Origin: Acanthochromis polyacanthus | Lineage: Eukaryota; Chordata; Actinopteri; Pomacentridae | NCBI RefSeq assembly: GCF_021347895.1 | Contig: NC_067123.1 | Coordinates: 39,667,571 to 39,731,570 of the forward strand | Direction of reading: 5' to 3' | Length of the DNA: 64,000 nucleotides | Shown: positions 1-10,008 of the stretch, piece after piece | Position numbering within the stretch: position 1 is the first letter of the stretch | Layout: every line of letters begins with the position of its first letter | Program-made: the position numbers and the translations under genes | Notes under the pieces: generated by a model | Database searches by the model: none | Told to the model about the DNA's origin: nothing | Seen by the model: only the letters and a program-made list of their open reading frames with translations

Positions 1-68
1 TTCAGTGACAGAATTCTTTGAAAATCATGAAATAGCTCATAATGTTATCTATTGTTTTCTGTGATCAG

Positions 69-179
69 ATCAAACTGGCGTTCTTCGTGGCCATCGTGGG
101 TGTGGTCCTGACGGTCCTCGGGGTCGGTACAGAGTTCTGGGTGGAGCTGGCACCGCCGAAGAGTTTCTACAACAACCAG
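69..179 (+). CDS. cacng6: cacng6 exon encoding TM1 and start of extracellular loop 1
   Basis: This is 37 codons, phase 0 at both ends, reading from IKLAFFVAIVG to KSFYNNQ. The acceptor is a pyrimidine-rich TTGTTTTCTGTGATCAG ending at 68 and the donor is GTGAAA at 180. An in-frame ATG at 42 would give only nine residues before TM1, which is short for gamma-6, so I prefer an internal exon over a start exon. The GxxxA position of TM1 reads GVVLT here. Confidence 0.85.
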
Positions 180-3100
180 GTGAAACACAAACATCAAACT
201 CAGGACCTGTGGTGTTGTTCTCACCAACACACTGAAGTGTCAGCGTGTCTTGGATATTATTAATCAGCCCGGGGATGTTTTCAGCAGCACAGAAAGCACC
301 GAAGCAACAACCAGCTAAACTGTAATTTCCTTTAAGAAATTAAATGCCGTTTGTTCCATGAAGCTAAAAATAACTATGATAGATGACAAAGAATATTGCA
401 AAGAAAAACTGTATGGCTTTGGTTTTGCAGACGTGTCTGACAGCTCACTATGGCCTGTGGAAGGGCTGCACCAAGACCCTGTGGGTGGCTGATATCGACC
501 CAGAGAGGGAGAGCTGTGGACCCGCTGAACTGCCCGGAGGTGACTGGCTGTTTTACCGCCTGGTTGGGTGGCAGTCTGTATGGCTTTTTATGATGGCTGA
601 CTGGTCTGTTTGAGGAAGGGAGGCTTGAGCTGGTGATTGACAGACCAACTGGCTGACTGGACGTTTGTCAAAGTGCCGAGATTGTTGGACGGCTCAGTTT
701 GAGGGAGTGAGTTAGCATGAATGAGTGGTCTACCTGACTTCCTGGCAAGACAAATGATGCTTGGCTCGGTTTTTGATGGCTGGCAAAGCTGAAGAGTCTG
801 GCTGACTAACTGGCTGAGTCATTGTTACATAGTTGGAGTGAAATGGTTTTGTTTTTAGGTCAGGTGAGAGGACGCATGGGCCACAATGTCAGCTATTCAA
901 ATTTAACCTCTGTTCAGATATGCAGTTTTAATGTATTTAGTTGCAATATTTTAACAACACCAGCTATGTTTTTGCCATTGATTGAAGTCCCACTAAAATC
1001 AGATGCCAACTTTGCAAGATAAAACTGGCCAAGGCACCAGTACACTAAATAAGTACTTGACAAAACTGGCAGACAAAGCCCAATGTTCCATCTAGATACC
1101 ATCATTCCAGCTGCAAGTTGCTGAGTTTTTACTGTTATAATGAACTTCTAATTTCAGGTGCAAGAACAACTAACAGAAATAAGATGAGGCTTAATGTTAT
1201 AAAAAAAAAAAACATTCGGACAACTCAACTGGGCTTTCCTCGGTCAAGTGAGGCAAAAAGCAAGCTAAAGCTATTTGCAGTATGGCTCCCCTTTTCGTGA
1301 CTCACCTGTATGAACTCCCCTCTGAAGAATGATTCACATAAACAGCAAAACACAGACAGACTAAGGAGTCCACAGAGACCAACAGTGTGTGTGTTCGTCA
1401 TTGGCTTCAGAGCAGATATTGGTTTGATTTTCAGCAAAACAAGAGAGAAGGTTTCTCCAGGTTGCTGTCTGTCTTATCCACTAACCAGGACAGAACTGAG
1501 GTACTGGAACTGAAGTTCAGAGACAGGAGATAAATTCATACCTTCAAGCACTTGCATTAAAACCACGAAAAACAAGTGAAAGTTTGTGGGGTCATTTTGT
1601 GCTTGATTTTAACCAGCCCCGTCTTAAAGGCATTAGAGGAGATTTAATTTCCTACGACTTTGAACGTAGCATGTGCACATACAACCTCTCCCTCACCCCC
1701 CTCTAACCTCCCCCCTCTTAACATTTACGAAGAAACGCCCCCTCCAGAAACTTGCGTAGGACTCGTGAAGTTGTCTTTTACGGCTGGGTCCCCCTGGATC
1801 TTTATCTGCCATTATGTAAAAAAAGATGAGCAAAACAAGTCTCCAGCTAACTACGAAGCTATACCAAAGCAACACATACAGAAAACACGTAAGTCCAAGG
1901 CGTACGTAATCTACGTAACTAGGCCTGAGCCGGAAGATTTTTGATTGACAGGAAAGGGAGCAAACCAAACGCCTCGGTCTGAGCACGTTGATTGGCTGAT
2001 GTTTTTCAGGTCCTGCCATGTCCACAGTTATTTATTTATTTTTAAATTCTTTTAGAGACCATACATACAAGTCCAGTAAAGGTCAGTATATTCATTTTAT
2101 GTGAATCAGACAAATTAAACAAAAAAAACATCCTCCATAATGCCTTTAAGCAAATACAGTGGAGCTAATGCATGTTTTTGCCACATGCAGATGTATGATT
2201 AATTACTATAATGCTGTCCCATCTGGTTTCGCTAAAAAGGTCATACTTCCACTTCAGGTACTTTAAACTCGTCAGTATGGGTTTTGAGTAAGACCAGAAG
2301 AAGAGCTCAAATTACACTGATTTTAAAGAGTCTGCACTGGTTACTTGTTGCTTTTTGAATTGATTTTAAAATTGTTTTACTAATTTATAAAGCTCTTAAT
2401 GTTAATGAAGCCTCTAATGCTTAATGTTTGTAGCCTAGCCAGCTAGACCCATGTTTCTGAAGGCACAAGGGTCTAGGAACGCTCGACAGGGAGGGAGGCG
2501 GGCTAAAAGGTTGTCTATCAAATCACTCTGCAGCAATTGGGTAGGTATACAACCAATCAGCGCAATGAATAGGCTCCTAGAGCGCTGGAAATCAGAGGAT
2601 GCGGTAGTTCGGTGAAGCCTTATTTATTCAGTCAATGGGTGAAGCTCAAGTATATTACAGACATGTTAACAGAAAGATTATTAAGAGTCGGTGCTAATGG
2701 AGCTCAACCACTGTTGTCGTTTTTGTTGTCGACCCTGGCAGAGAATTAAATTCGTTGCCGTGGGTTGTCAAGCGCGGCTAGGCTATAATGTTTGTATTGT
2801 TTTATGGGATTTTTGTCCTCCTAATCTGTAAAGTACTTTGTGCAGCATTTCATGTACATGAAATTTGCTTTATAAATAAACATTTGATGCACAACATGGG
2901 TCATAGTGACTCAAATCCAATGGAAATTACGCATCTCCTGACACACATCAAAGGGATAAAGTGATTGGTTGATTGATTTACTGTTTACTGTGTGACGTCA
3001 GTGTGTAAAGAGGAAACCATTAAAGCTGCTTTATCAAGGGAATTTTCTCGGTCTTGTCCAGTTTAAATGTTATTCCGTCCGCGGTTTCCTTTTAGAGCCA

Positions 3101-6100
3101 CATAATTGTACCAATTGTATTGTTGCTTTCCTGAGGGGATGATGCTGTTCACATGTTCTGTGGTCAGTCAGAGGAAAGTCCAATTACTGTCTAACTGGTC
3201 AGCTGCACCGACCTCTTATTTGCTGACGGGATTTGAATTTTGTCGTTTGGGATTTGAGCGCAGCAGTTCTTCGCTGACTGTGGGGAGAAAAAACAAAGCG
3301 GAGAGCTCTGAGGACGAGCCTTTGATCACACTAATTAAGAGTGATGTGTGTGCGTGTTTTGGTTGCTCGCGCTCGCAAATGTGCGAGGGAACAGATAGAG
3401 GTGTCACAATCTGTTTGACGGCCAAACTCTAATTACTGTAACACATCATCAGGGCGGCAGAATACAAATTGTGCAGGAAGCATCGGATTGCCACCTTGAG
3501 CTTGTCATTGACGTTCATGGCCGATTATGTTTGATGGAGAATAATTGAAACTAAAGTGTAAAGGGAGGGAACGTTAGAGAGGCAGAGAGACGGGGCTCCT
3601 TGAATCTCAACAAGATGCTCATCCAAACCGTCTCATCTGAATTCTAATCACACATAAAAAAGAACAAACGACTATTTGTAAAAGATAGTCATTTAATACA
3701 TTTTCCCCCTATGATTTGTTTTATTGTTTCTAATCTAACAACACAAGGAAATTTGTTAATATACAGTGAAAAGAAATACGAACACATTTCAGTCTTTTAG
3801 TATTTTTTCTTTGAATTAATCACAAAAAATCTGTAAAAATGTTTTAACTTTTTTTGCTGTTTTGAATACTGTAAAAATCGTATAATGCCTTGGATAATAT
3901 ATAGACAACAAATTTGTAACACTACAAATTTTTAATGTGAATGTTTTTTTACACTTTTGGCCTGCTTTAATCATTTTTTAAAATTTTAACGTGTACATGA
4001 ATACTTTTATGATTTTACTAATTATTATCTGTAAACTAATAACTAAGCTAAAAACTGTAAAATAACAGTTAAAATCATTTTAAACAATTCTTTTAAGTAC
4101 ATATTTTTGTTTAAAAATAAAAGCTAATTACTGTACGTATAATGATGTTATTGTTTGCTGATTTGAATACAGTAAAAATATTATAATTTCAAGCAAGAAC
4201 AAGCAAATTACCTTATGTAAAAATACAGATTTCTGAAGTGGATGTTATTTATAGTTTAGACCCATTAACTCACAAATTAATACATCCCCCCCCCCCTACT
4301 TTTACTACTTATTTTCTGCAAACAAAACAGGAAAAAGGTGTAAAATAACAGTTGAAAAAAATTAGGTATGATTTTTCTTTAATGACCTGAAATTTTTTCA
4401 CAATAAAAAGCAAACACTGTAAAATTATTCAAATGATTATTTGTAAAACTAAAGATTTTTGATGTGATTTGAAATCTTATCTCTAATTTAATGTGGAAAA
4501 ATCAGGAGAATAACAGTAAATATTATGAATAATTTACAGTGAAAACTGAAAAAAAAAAACTATTAAATGACCTGTCATTATTTCTGTTTGTCTGACTTCC
4601 AGTTTCTGTTTCTCTTCCTCCATCTTGTTCCTCCTTCAGAAACAAACTGCACCTACTTCAAGTTTTTCACCACCGGAGAAAACGCTGTGATGTTTCAGAA
4701 GACAACACAAAAAAGTGAGTTATGCTCCTCTAATGCCTCTCTTGGTCCTCCTTAACTGCAGAATCACACCTTCCTCCATCCCTCGTCTTCTCACAGACAC
4801 CTCCCTCTCTCCCTCTGTCCTCGTTTAATCTTCTCCTTCCTCTGCCCTCGCTTCCTCTGCTCCTTCCTCTGCCCTCGCTTCCTCTTCTCCTTCCTCTGCC
4901 CTCGCTTCCTCTGCTCCTTCCTCGCTTCCTCTTCTCCTTCCTCTGCCCTCCCTTCCACTTCTCCTTCCTCTTCTCCTTCCTCTGCCCTCGCTTCCTCTTC
5001 TCCTTCCTCTGCCCTCGCTTCCTCTGCTCCTTCCTCGCTTCCTCTTCTCCTTCCTCGCTTCCTCTTCTCCTTCCTCTGCCCTCCCTTCCACTTCTCCTTC
5101 CTCTTCTCCTTCCTCTGCCCTCCCTTCCACTTCTCCTTCCTCTTCTCCTTCCTCTGCCCTCGCTTCCTCTTCTCCTTCCTCTGCCCTCGCTTCCTCTTCT
5201 CCTTCCTCTGCCCTCGCTTCCTCTGCTCCTTCCTCGCTTCCTCTTCTCCTTCCTCGCTTCCTCTTCTCCTTCCTCTGCCCTCCCTTCCACTTCTCCTTCC
5301 TCTTCTCCTTCCTCTGCCCTCCCTTCCACTTCTCCTTCCTCTGCCCTCCCTTCCACTTCTCCTTCCTCTTCTCCTTCCTCTTCTTCTTCCTCTGCCCTCG
5401 CTTCAGTCTTTCCCTTCCATCGTCCATCCATTCGTCTCCCTTCACCTCCTCGCCACGCTCTTTCAGGTTGGCTATTGTCTGCTCCGTGAGTGTTTGAAAT
5501 GTATTCCGCCTACGCTGCGTTCAAGTGTCTCTGAGCTGCAGTCTAACCTCTCATTTGGCTGGCAGCTTCATAATGTATTAAGATCACACGGTGCCATACG
5601 CTGAATGAAGAAAGACAGACGTACATGAAATCTTATTGTTCGCTGGTGCCACATCGCTGTCACACCGCAGGCCTCAGTGTAGTGATTTAATAAATACAGG
5701 CAAGAGGATGTAAAATAATGTACTAGGAGTGCAGCTGGAGAAAGCCTGATTCATCCACATCGTTAAAGACCGAAGAACTGCAGCGACTTTTAAGACCTCA
5801 TGTTGAACAATCTTTAGCAGAAGGCCTGAACAGGAATGACCTTCTGAGAAACAGCAGATCTTAAAGCCTCAAAGGCTGAATCTGTTTGATTCCTAAATAG
5901 ATTTAGCAACAGCAAAGGGGGGCTGTATAATTACATTTTTCATATTTTTTCGTGTCCTGCAGCTAAAAAAAAGAAATCAAATGATCTTACATTTTGAGCT
6001 ACATGCATTAAACGTAAACCTGTGAGCCCATCTCTAGTGAACTGTAAAGCATAAATTCACTAAAATGTTAAACACCAGAGCTATGATTTATTTCCCCCAT

Positions 6101-8522
6101 AAAAACAAACAACATACAGAAGCAACTGCATCATCAGTCTGTGAACTGTGATTCTGGTACCATTAGCAAAACTCCTGCTAAGAAATTCTTGCATATTGAA
6201 TTTGTGAAACAGGTTCCTGGTTCATGCTTTTTTTTTCCTATTCACCATTTCAAAATGTTTTAAGTATCATTTTGCTCATGCATTACACAACCCCACTACA
6301 GACTATGCTGCAGCCACTCAGCCATTTCAATCACTCATGGAAGTGAACAAACTTTAAAAAAAAAGTGGCAGCTTTTGAGTTTCTGAAGGCAAGTGGCTGC
6401 TACAAACCTGTCTGCGGACTTTTACACATGAATTATGTTTTTCAAAGTAACTAAATTTCACCATTTATCAAGCAGAAACTTAGCCTAGCCGCGCTAGACA
6501 ACCCACGGCAACTAATTTAATTCTCTGCCAGGGTGGGTCTAGTTACCCTCCATAAGGCTCGAGGCTGGATGCTCCTAAAACTGGCCGGACCAATCACCAT
6601 GAAGTGTAGAGTCAGAAGGCGGGCGTAACAAAGTGATGACGATTCTGACAGAAACAACCGGCGCACAATAAACAGTTATCTTTCGACTCGGCTTTGGCCA
6701 CAGCCCTTAAAGATTTGAAGCTAAAATTCAACTTGAAAGATAAACAAAGGACGGCACTGAAGTGTTTCATTGAGAAGAAAGACGTATTTGGACTTATGCC
6801 GACGGGATATGGCAAATCCTTAATATACCAGTTGGCTCCGCTGGTTGGGAAGCTAATGGGACTTAGCCACAATCCGCCGGCGCTCTAGGAACTATGTCAG
6901 CCTATTTGTTGCGTTGATTGGTTGTATACCTACCCAATTGCTGCAGAGGGATTTGAAAGACAACCTTTTAGCCCGCCTCCCTCCCTGTCAAGTGGTCCTA
7001 GACCCTTGTGCCGTCAGAAACTTGGGTATAGCGTGGCTAGGCTAGCAGAAACTGTAAAAGCCTGAAAAATAGTCCGATGATCTCTGAAATAACCATCCGG
7101 GACACGACGTTCCATCAGGAAAGTTATTCAGATCTAAGCTTAAAATCATGATATTTCATCAAAATCACTTTGTCTTGCATGTCTCTTTGGAAAATTTACC
7201 AAAAATAATATCTTTGCAGTAATCAGAACATATTAAAAAAAAAAAACTAACTGTGGACTTCTGTTGGTGCCAATACAACATGTCCAACAACAATGAGGAG
7301 GGATGGACAACACAAACTACACTTCACTACAAACACACACTGAAATGTTTTGTTTTAAAGAATTTGCTGCACAAAAATGGAACACTGGCTGCCAGACATC
7401 AAATTATACTGATGTCAGAGGCCTTAAAATTTGGCCAATTGTTGACCAAAGGCTGCATTTTAAGTAGAAAATATGGAGATATCCATATACACACCGACAG
7501 GAACTTTCTGGTGCCCCAGTACCAGTGTTGCTTGAAAATCTTGCACATTTTTCCATTTTCAAGGGCTAATAATTTCGAAAACTGGCCTTTGCTGGAGCTA
7601 TTTAATCATTTGGATCTCCTGGAAACTGTTTTGTCACGGTCTTTCTCAAATGTCATGGCTGTGAGAGGTATATTTCTGGAAACACAACAGTGCTTCCCAG
7701 ATCAGATGTTTTTGAGGGTAAAAACAGGAAAATTCTGAGGTTGGAAACCTCAAAATTGAGCCAAAATATTATGCAGAGCTTTGTTTTCTTTCTCCAATGA
7801 TGAATTGCTCACAGAAGACTTTTTTTTTTTCTTTTTGATCTCTTTACTTCTAGTCAAGGTTGTGCTGGTTCCATAGAGGTGCAGGACTTTAATTTGCAGT
7901 TAAAAATGAGCCCTCAAAAAAATGTGACAGGAGCATAAAATGCCCAGAAGCTATCTAAAGTTCAGAGTTTTAACACTTATCAAAGCTATACAACTACTTC
8001 TGATTCAGACCTGATTCCTAACACAGTGGCCCCTCCTGTTCACTTAAATTTTGGATCTTTGTCATCGTTTTTCTCCCCTGTAGACCTGAATGTGGCAGCG
8101 GCCATGTTGGCCATGTTCAGCCTGTTCCTGATGGTGATGGGAGCCATCTGCATCACCATGTCTCTCAGTAAAGAGATCCTCTTCTTCCTCAAGCCAGCAT
8201 CCGTCTGCTTCATCCTGTCAGGTCAGTAAAGGTGGCAGCAGCGACTAGAAGATCTCTGAGTAAGTCCTTGACCTCACCGAGCAGCAGCCTGTCCTCCACA
8301 GGTGTCCTGGTGCTCCTGTCCCTCATGGTCTTCCACCAGTCCGTCCTGGCGCTCCTGGCCAGCGACCACACGGTTCCCCTCCACCACGAGCTCTCCTGGT
8401 CGGTGTCGTGCATCGGCTGTGCGGGGGCCGTCCTCATCGTGGGTGGGATCCTCTTCCTGCTGCTGGCGCTGCCCTACAGCCCCTGGCAGAAGTGCCTCCC
8501 TCACAAGGACAGCGGCAGCTAG
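69..8522 (+). CDS. cacng6: cacng6: voltage-dependent calcium channel gamma-6 subunit, five exons, 5' end outside window
   Basis: Joining 69-179, 431-539, 4640-4714, 8084-8221 and 8302-8522 gives one open frame with matching phases and GT-AG borders throughout. The product is a four-pass claudin-fold membrane protein. TM1 is followed by GTEFWVEL, a GLWKGC motif in the first extracellular loop, the CGPAELPG and NCTYFKFFTTGEN segments, then TM2-TM4 and a short cytoplasmic tail ending KDSGS with no PDZ ligand. GTEFWVEL and NCTYFKFFTTGENA point to gamma-6 rather than gamma-1. The family associates with voltage-gated calcium channels in the plasma membrane, and gamma-6 is reported to reduce T-type current. 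Two N-glycosylation sequons are visible: NQT, formed across the first exon junction, and NCT. The cytoplasmic N terminus (about 40 residues in mammals) is missing and should be in an exon left of position 1. Whether this is the a or b teleost paralogue cannot be decided here. Confidence 0.92.
431..539 (+). CDS. cacng6: cacng6 exon with GLW motif of the claudin-fold ectodomain
   Basis: The acceptor GGTTTTGCAG ends at 430 and the donor GTGACT starts at 540. The exon carries 36 codons plus one base (TCLTAHYGLWKGCTK to CGPAELPG). The W of GLW and the two cysteines (WKGC and ESCG) are the conserved loop residues of the PMP22/claudin/gamma superfamily. The first codon completes an NQT glycosylation sequon with the preceding exon. 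Confidence 0.92.
540..1623 (+). other. cacng6 intron sequence, nothing recognised
   Basis: Intronic sequence between the donor at 540 and the first intronic MITE. Around 575-830 the bases GGCTGACTGG and close variants recur (a weak, degenerate CTGACTGG-type simple repeat). I see no exon, RNA gene or element. Confidence 0.6.
1624..2149. mobile_element. MITE with TTAA target duplication (Kolobok/piggyBac-type)
   Basis: The element is bounded by TTAA at 1624-1627 and 2146-2149. Immediately inside, AGGCATTA at the left is inverted as TAATGCCT at the right, and the match continues imperfectly into GGAGGAT. TTAA duplications are typical of piggyBac and Kolobok DNA transposons. The 518-bp interior has no supported coding sequence, so this is a non-autonomous copy. 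Confidence 0.75.
2284..2884 (+). mobile_element. degenerate LINE 3'-end relic, split by a MITE
   Basis: The left part (2284-2430) has the wording of a fish LINE reverse-transcriptase C terminus (a GCACTGGTTACTTGTTG block and a TTTATAAAGCTCTTAATG block). The right part (2786-2884) ends in the typical GTAAAGTACTTTGTG...TATAAATAAA tail. A 355-bp MITE at 2431-2785 separates the halves and duplicates nine bases. There is no open frame; it is old and inactive. Confidence 0.6.
2431..2785 (-). mobile_element. TAGCCTAGCC-ended MITE with 9-bp TSD (short form)
   Basis: The element starts TAGCCTAGCC and ends GGCTAGGCTA. It is flanked by the direct repeat TAATGTTTG (2422-2430 and 2786-2794). It is the inverse orientation of the right part of the composite at 33478-33832, to which it is nearly identical through most of its length. 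No coding sequence. The 9-bp duplication recurs in other copies, so it defines the family. Confidence 0.88.
2885..3699 (+). other. cacng6 intron, no gene; possible conserved noncoding stretch
   Basis: No exon or repeat recognised. Positions about 3420-3560 are GC-balanced and free of repeats, and contain AATTA/TAAT motifs. They look like a candidate conserved noncoding element, but only cross-species alignment could show that. Confidence 0.35.
3700..4560. repeat. AT-rich degenerate tandem repeat
   Basis: Blocks containing TTTGAATACTGTAAAAAT, TTTGAATACAGTAAAAAT and CAAACACTGTAAAATTATT recur at roughly 3860, 4160 and 4410, each followed by a related AT-rich tail (for example GATTTTTGATGTGATTTG). 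This is an eroded repeat of about 290 bp rather than unique sequence. No coding potential. Confidence 0.5.
4640..4714 (+). CDS. cacng6: cacng6 75-bp exon, extracellular loop
   Basis: The acceptor CTCCTTCAG ends at 4639 and the donor GTGAGT starts at 4715. The 75 bases encode (E)TNCTYFKFFTTGENAVMFQKTTQK and split codons at both ends. NCT is an N-glycosylation sequon. The length is a multiple of three, so skipping this exon would keep the frame. Exons of 75 and 138 bp match my recollection of the alternatively skipped exons of the mammalian gene. Confidence 0.93.
4780..5440. repeat. polypyrimidine minisatellite (CTTCCTCTTCTC / TGCCCTCGCTTC)
   Basis: Almost uninterrupted C/T on the plus strand, built from CTTCCTCTTCTCCTTCCTCT and TGCCCTCGCTTC modules in variable order. 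It starts about 65 bp downstream of the 75-bp cacng6 exon. Long R.Y tracts with internal mirror symmetry can adopt triplex DNA. The long Glu/Arg/Gly-rich reading frames on the minus strand (206 and 233 codons) are a consequence of the repeat and are not genes. Confidence 0.93.
5441..6471 (+). other. cacng6 intron, nothing recognised
   Basis: Unique-looking intronic DNA. No exon, RNA gene or element boundary seen. Confidence 0.6.
6481..7044 (+). mobile_element. TAGCCTAGCC-ended element (long form) carrying a RecQ-like helicase fragment
   Basis: The termini are TAGCCTAGCC at 6481 and GGCTAGGCTA ending at 7044, flanked by the perfect 9-bp duplication GCAGAAACT (6472-6480 and 7045-7053). The subterminal regions are imperfect inverted repeats (CTAGACAACCCACGG against the right-end GGGTATAGCG region). 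The interior holds a frame that reads like the start of a RecQ-family helicase, described separately. At 564 bp it is far too short to be autonomous. The TSD length fits Mutator-like elements, but I cannot assign a superfamily. Confidence 0.88.
6694..6888 (+). pseudogene. RecQ-like DNA helicase N-terminal fragment inside a MITE
   Basis: A 64-codon frame includes LKDKQRTALKCFIEKKDVF followed by GLMPTGYGKSLIYQLAPLV. The latter is a helicase motif I (Walker A, TGYGKS) in the RecQ style, and the preceding KxQxxAL is like RecQ motif 0. It stops at the TAG at 6886 just after the motif. No DEAH box or later motifs follow, so the protein cannot work as a helicase. A related but diverged fragment occurs in the element at 15034-15617. 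I infer that both derive from an autonomous transposon encoding such a helicase. Confidence 0.75.
7054..8083 (+). other. last long cacng6 intron segment, no supported gene
   Basis: Contains an ATG-initiated frame of 161 codons (7253-7738) with no recognisable domain, no splice context and no known homologue to me. I treat it as chance. A purine/pyrimidine run (poly-T at 7820-7830) precedes the next acceptor. Confidence 0.5.
8084..8221 (+). CDS. cacng6: cacng6 138-bp exon, TM2 and TM3 start
   Basis: The acceptor TTTTCTCCCCTGTAG ends at 8083 and the donor GTCAGT starts at 8222. It encodes (N)LNVAAAMLAMFSLFLMVMG, a hydrophobic TM2, then SLSKEILFFLKPASVCFILSG leading into TM3. The exon is frame-neutral (46 codons). 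The following intron is only 80 bp. Confidence 0.92.
8302..8522 (+). CDS. cacng6: cacng6 last exon, TM3-TM4 and stop
   Basis: The acceptor CCTCCACAG ends at 8301. It encodes the rest of TM3 (VLVLLSLMVFHQSVLALL), an extracellular loop, TM4 (GCAGAVLIVGGILFLLLALP) and the tail YSPWQKCLPHKDSGS, with a TAG stop at 8520-8522. The last residues are not a PDZ ligand, as expected for the gamma-1/gamma-6 pair and unlike the TARPs. Confidence 0.93.
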
Positions 8523-8930
8523 TGGCCCGGAGGCGACGGTGCGCTTTATCTGCCCCGCCCAGGAGGAGGGGAGGGTGCAGAGAGGTGAGGATGTTTCCCA
8601 GACGTGTCTCAGCAGAGAGATTGCTTTTTTTTAATGACGACCTCAAGGAATTACAAGCCCGCTAATGGGAGAGTTGCTGGCATTTATTTGGCATCCTGCG
8701 CTTTAATTACTGCACTGAGCAAAGACACGACACACACCCGTCGCTGTTCAGTGCAGTAATGTTATTTAGGATAAAATACCTTCTGGTTCTGGATCCCCCA
8801 GTGTTTGATCAGTACATTTTCATTTCAAGTCTCATACTTCTAATAATGTTGAAGTTTATTTCTGTCAGTGCATATGGAAACAGCCCCGATGCCAAATGAA
8901 AATAAAATGCACTTTCATATAAGATGGCGA
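8523..8930 (+). other. cacng6 3' UTR (inferred)
   Basis: Noncoding sequence after the cacng6 stop, running to shortly past the first good AATAAA at 8901. No intron signals are evident. The 3' end is inferred from the poly(A) signal only. Confidence 0.5.
8901..8906 (+). promoter_or_regulatory. candidate poly(A) signal AATAAA of cacng6
   Basis: A canonical AATAAA lies 378 bp after the stop codon, with a GT-rich stretch (GATGTGTGTGGG) near 8942-8953 as a possible downstream element. Confidence 0.5.
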
Positions 8931-9694
8931 TCTTAATGCTCAGATGTGTGTGGGAAACACTTCTGTATTGTCTTACTAATTAACCGGCAGGGTTTGGAGG
9001 CAATTAACTGGAAATTAATTGAATAAATTAGCAATCATTGATAAGAAAATGTATCATTCACTACAGTCCTGTGCATAAAAACTGTTTTCTTCTAACTATT
9101 ACCTATTTCAGTCCCAGAAAAACCCACTGTCCAGCAATACTGAACAGAAACACTAGATTAAATGGTGCAGCAGCCTAAACTTCACAAAGTGAGTCAAGTC
9201 TCTGGTTGGAATGTCAGTTTAATGAAACATGTACCTACCCTCATTTATCACCAGTAACTAATTTATGCTTGTTTTCATGGAATATCTGTGAACTGAATGT
9301 GCAGACAGGAGGGTCATTCCAGATAAAATCTACCAAATCTGAAAAAAGTTCCCACCTGAACAGATATTTAATAAAATTACACAAAAGTTTCCAGTCTTAC
9401 TGTGAATATTTTCCAAGTTAGAGGCCCTTGAAGTACATAGATTCAGGTAGAAATGTCATGCTTTTAAACTGGTGTTATTTTTTACATCTTAAAAATTGCA
9501 TTTTGAGGACTCTAAGCATGATAAATACGAGAGACAGACGCATTAGAGTTCTGTTAAACACTGCTACCAAGCTAATATTACATCCACTCCAGGTGCCACA
9601 ATCTAGAGACAAAAATCTCGTTTTTCTTCTATAACCAACTTTGACCATCAGCATCATGGATTATATCTTCATTCAGAGAAGGTTGTTGCTAGAG
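8931..9694. other. intergenic DNA downstream of cacng6
   Basis: No gene seen. 8980-9050 is rich in TTAATTAAC/AATTAATTG homeodomain-like cores and might be a conserved noncoding element; not testable here. Confidence 0.4.
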
Positions 9695-10008
9695 GTACAG
9701 ACCCGTACCCGTAGCCTGTGGACTACGGATACGGCACTTTCCATTTGCCAATCAGATACGCGAGATCTGGTCACGTGACTCCCGGTAGACGTTAGCGGTA
9801 CGGATCCGTAGCATCGGTACTACAGGTACGGACCCTAAACCTGACCCTAACACTAACCCTAACCTTAACCTTTGCTTACCTTTCAACAGTTCGCAGTGGT
9901 TAGCAGCTTCTTGACTCGCGAGACTCGCGTACGGGTCCCTATCGGTCTGGCAAATGGAAAGTGCCGTATCCGTAGGCCACAGGCTACGGGTACGGGTCCG
10001 TATCTGTA
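9695..10008. mobile_element. palindromic MITE with GTACAG...CTGTA ends and telomere-like interior
   Basis: The left arm (GTACAGACCCGTACCCGTAG and on through CACTTTCCATTTGCCA, ending near 9751) is repeated inverted at about 9945-10008 with few mismatches, giving arms of about 55-60 bp. The interior contains CCCTAAC-type repeats (about 9833-9872). There is no coding sequence, and no clear target duplication could be fixed at the ends. Confidence 0.75.

Noticed and set aside
4730..5445. Two long minus-strand frames (233 and 206 codons) rich in Glu, Arg and Gly
   Set aside because: They are translations of the polypyrimidine minisatellite; any frame without stops arises from the C/T-only repeat. 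They also start next to a cacng6 exon on the other strand.
7253..7738. 161-codon plus-strand frame in the last cacng6 intron
   Set aside because: No recognised domain, AT-rich composition, no splice sites fitting cacng6, and no support beyond length.
9833..9872. CCCTAAC repeats as interstitial telomere sequence (also 17877-17920)
   Set aside because: Both short runs lie inside MITEs bounded by inverted repeats and are imperfect, so they are element interiors rather than telomere fusion scars.
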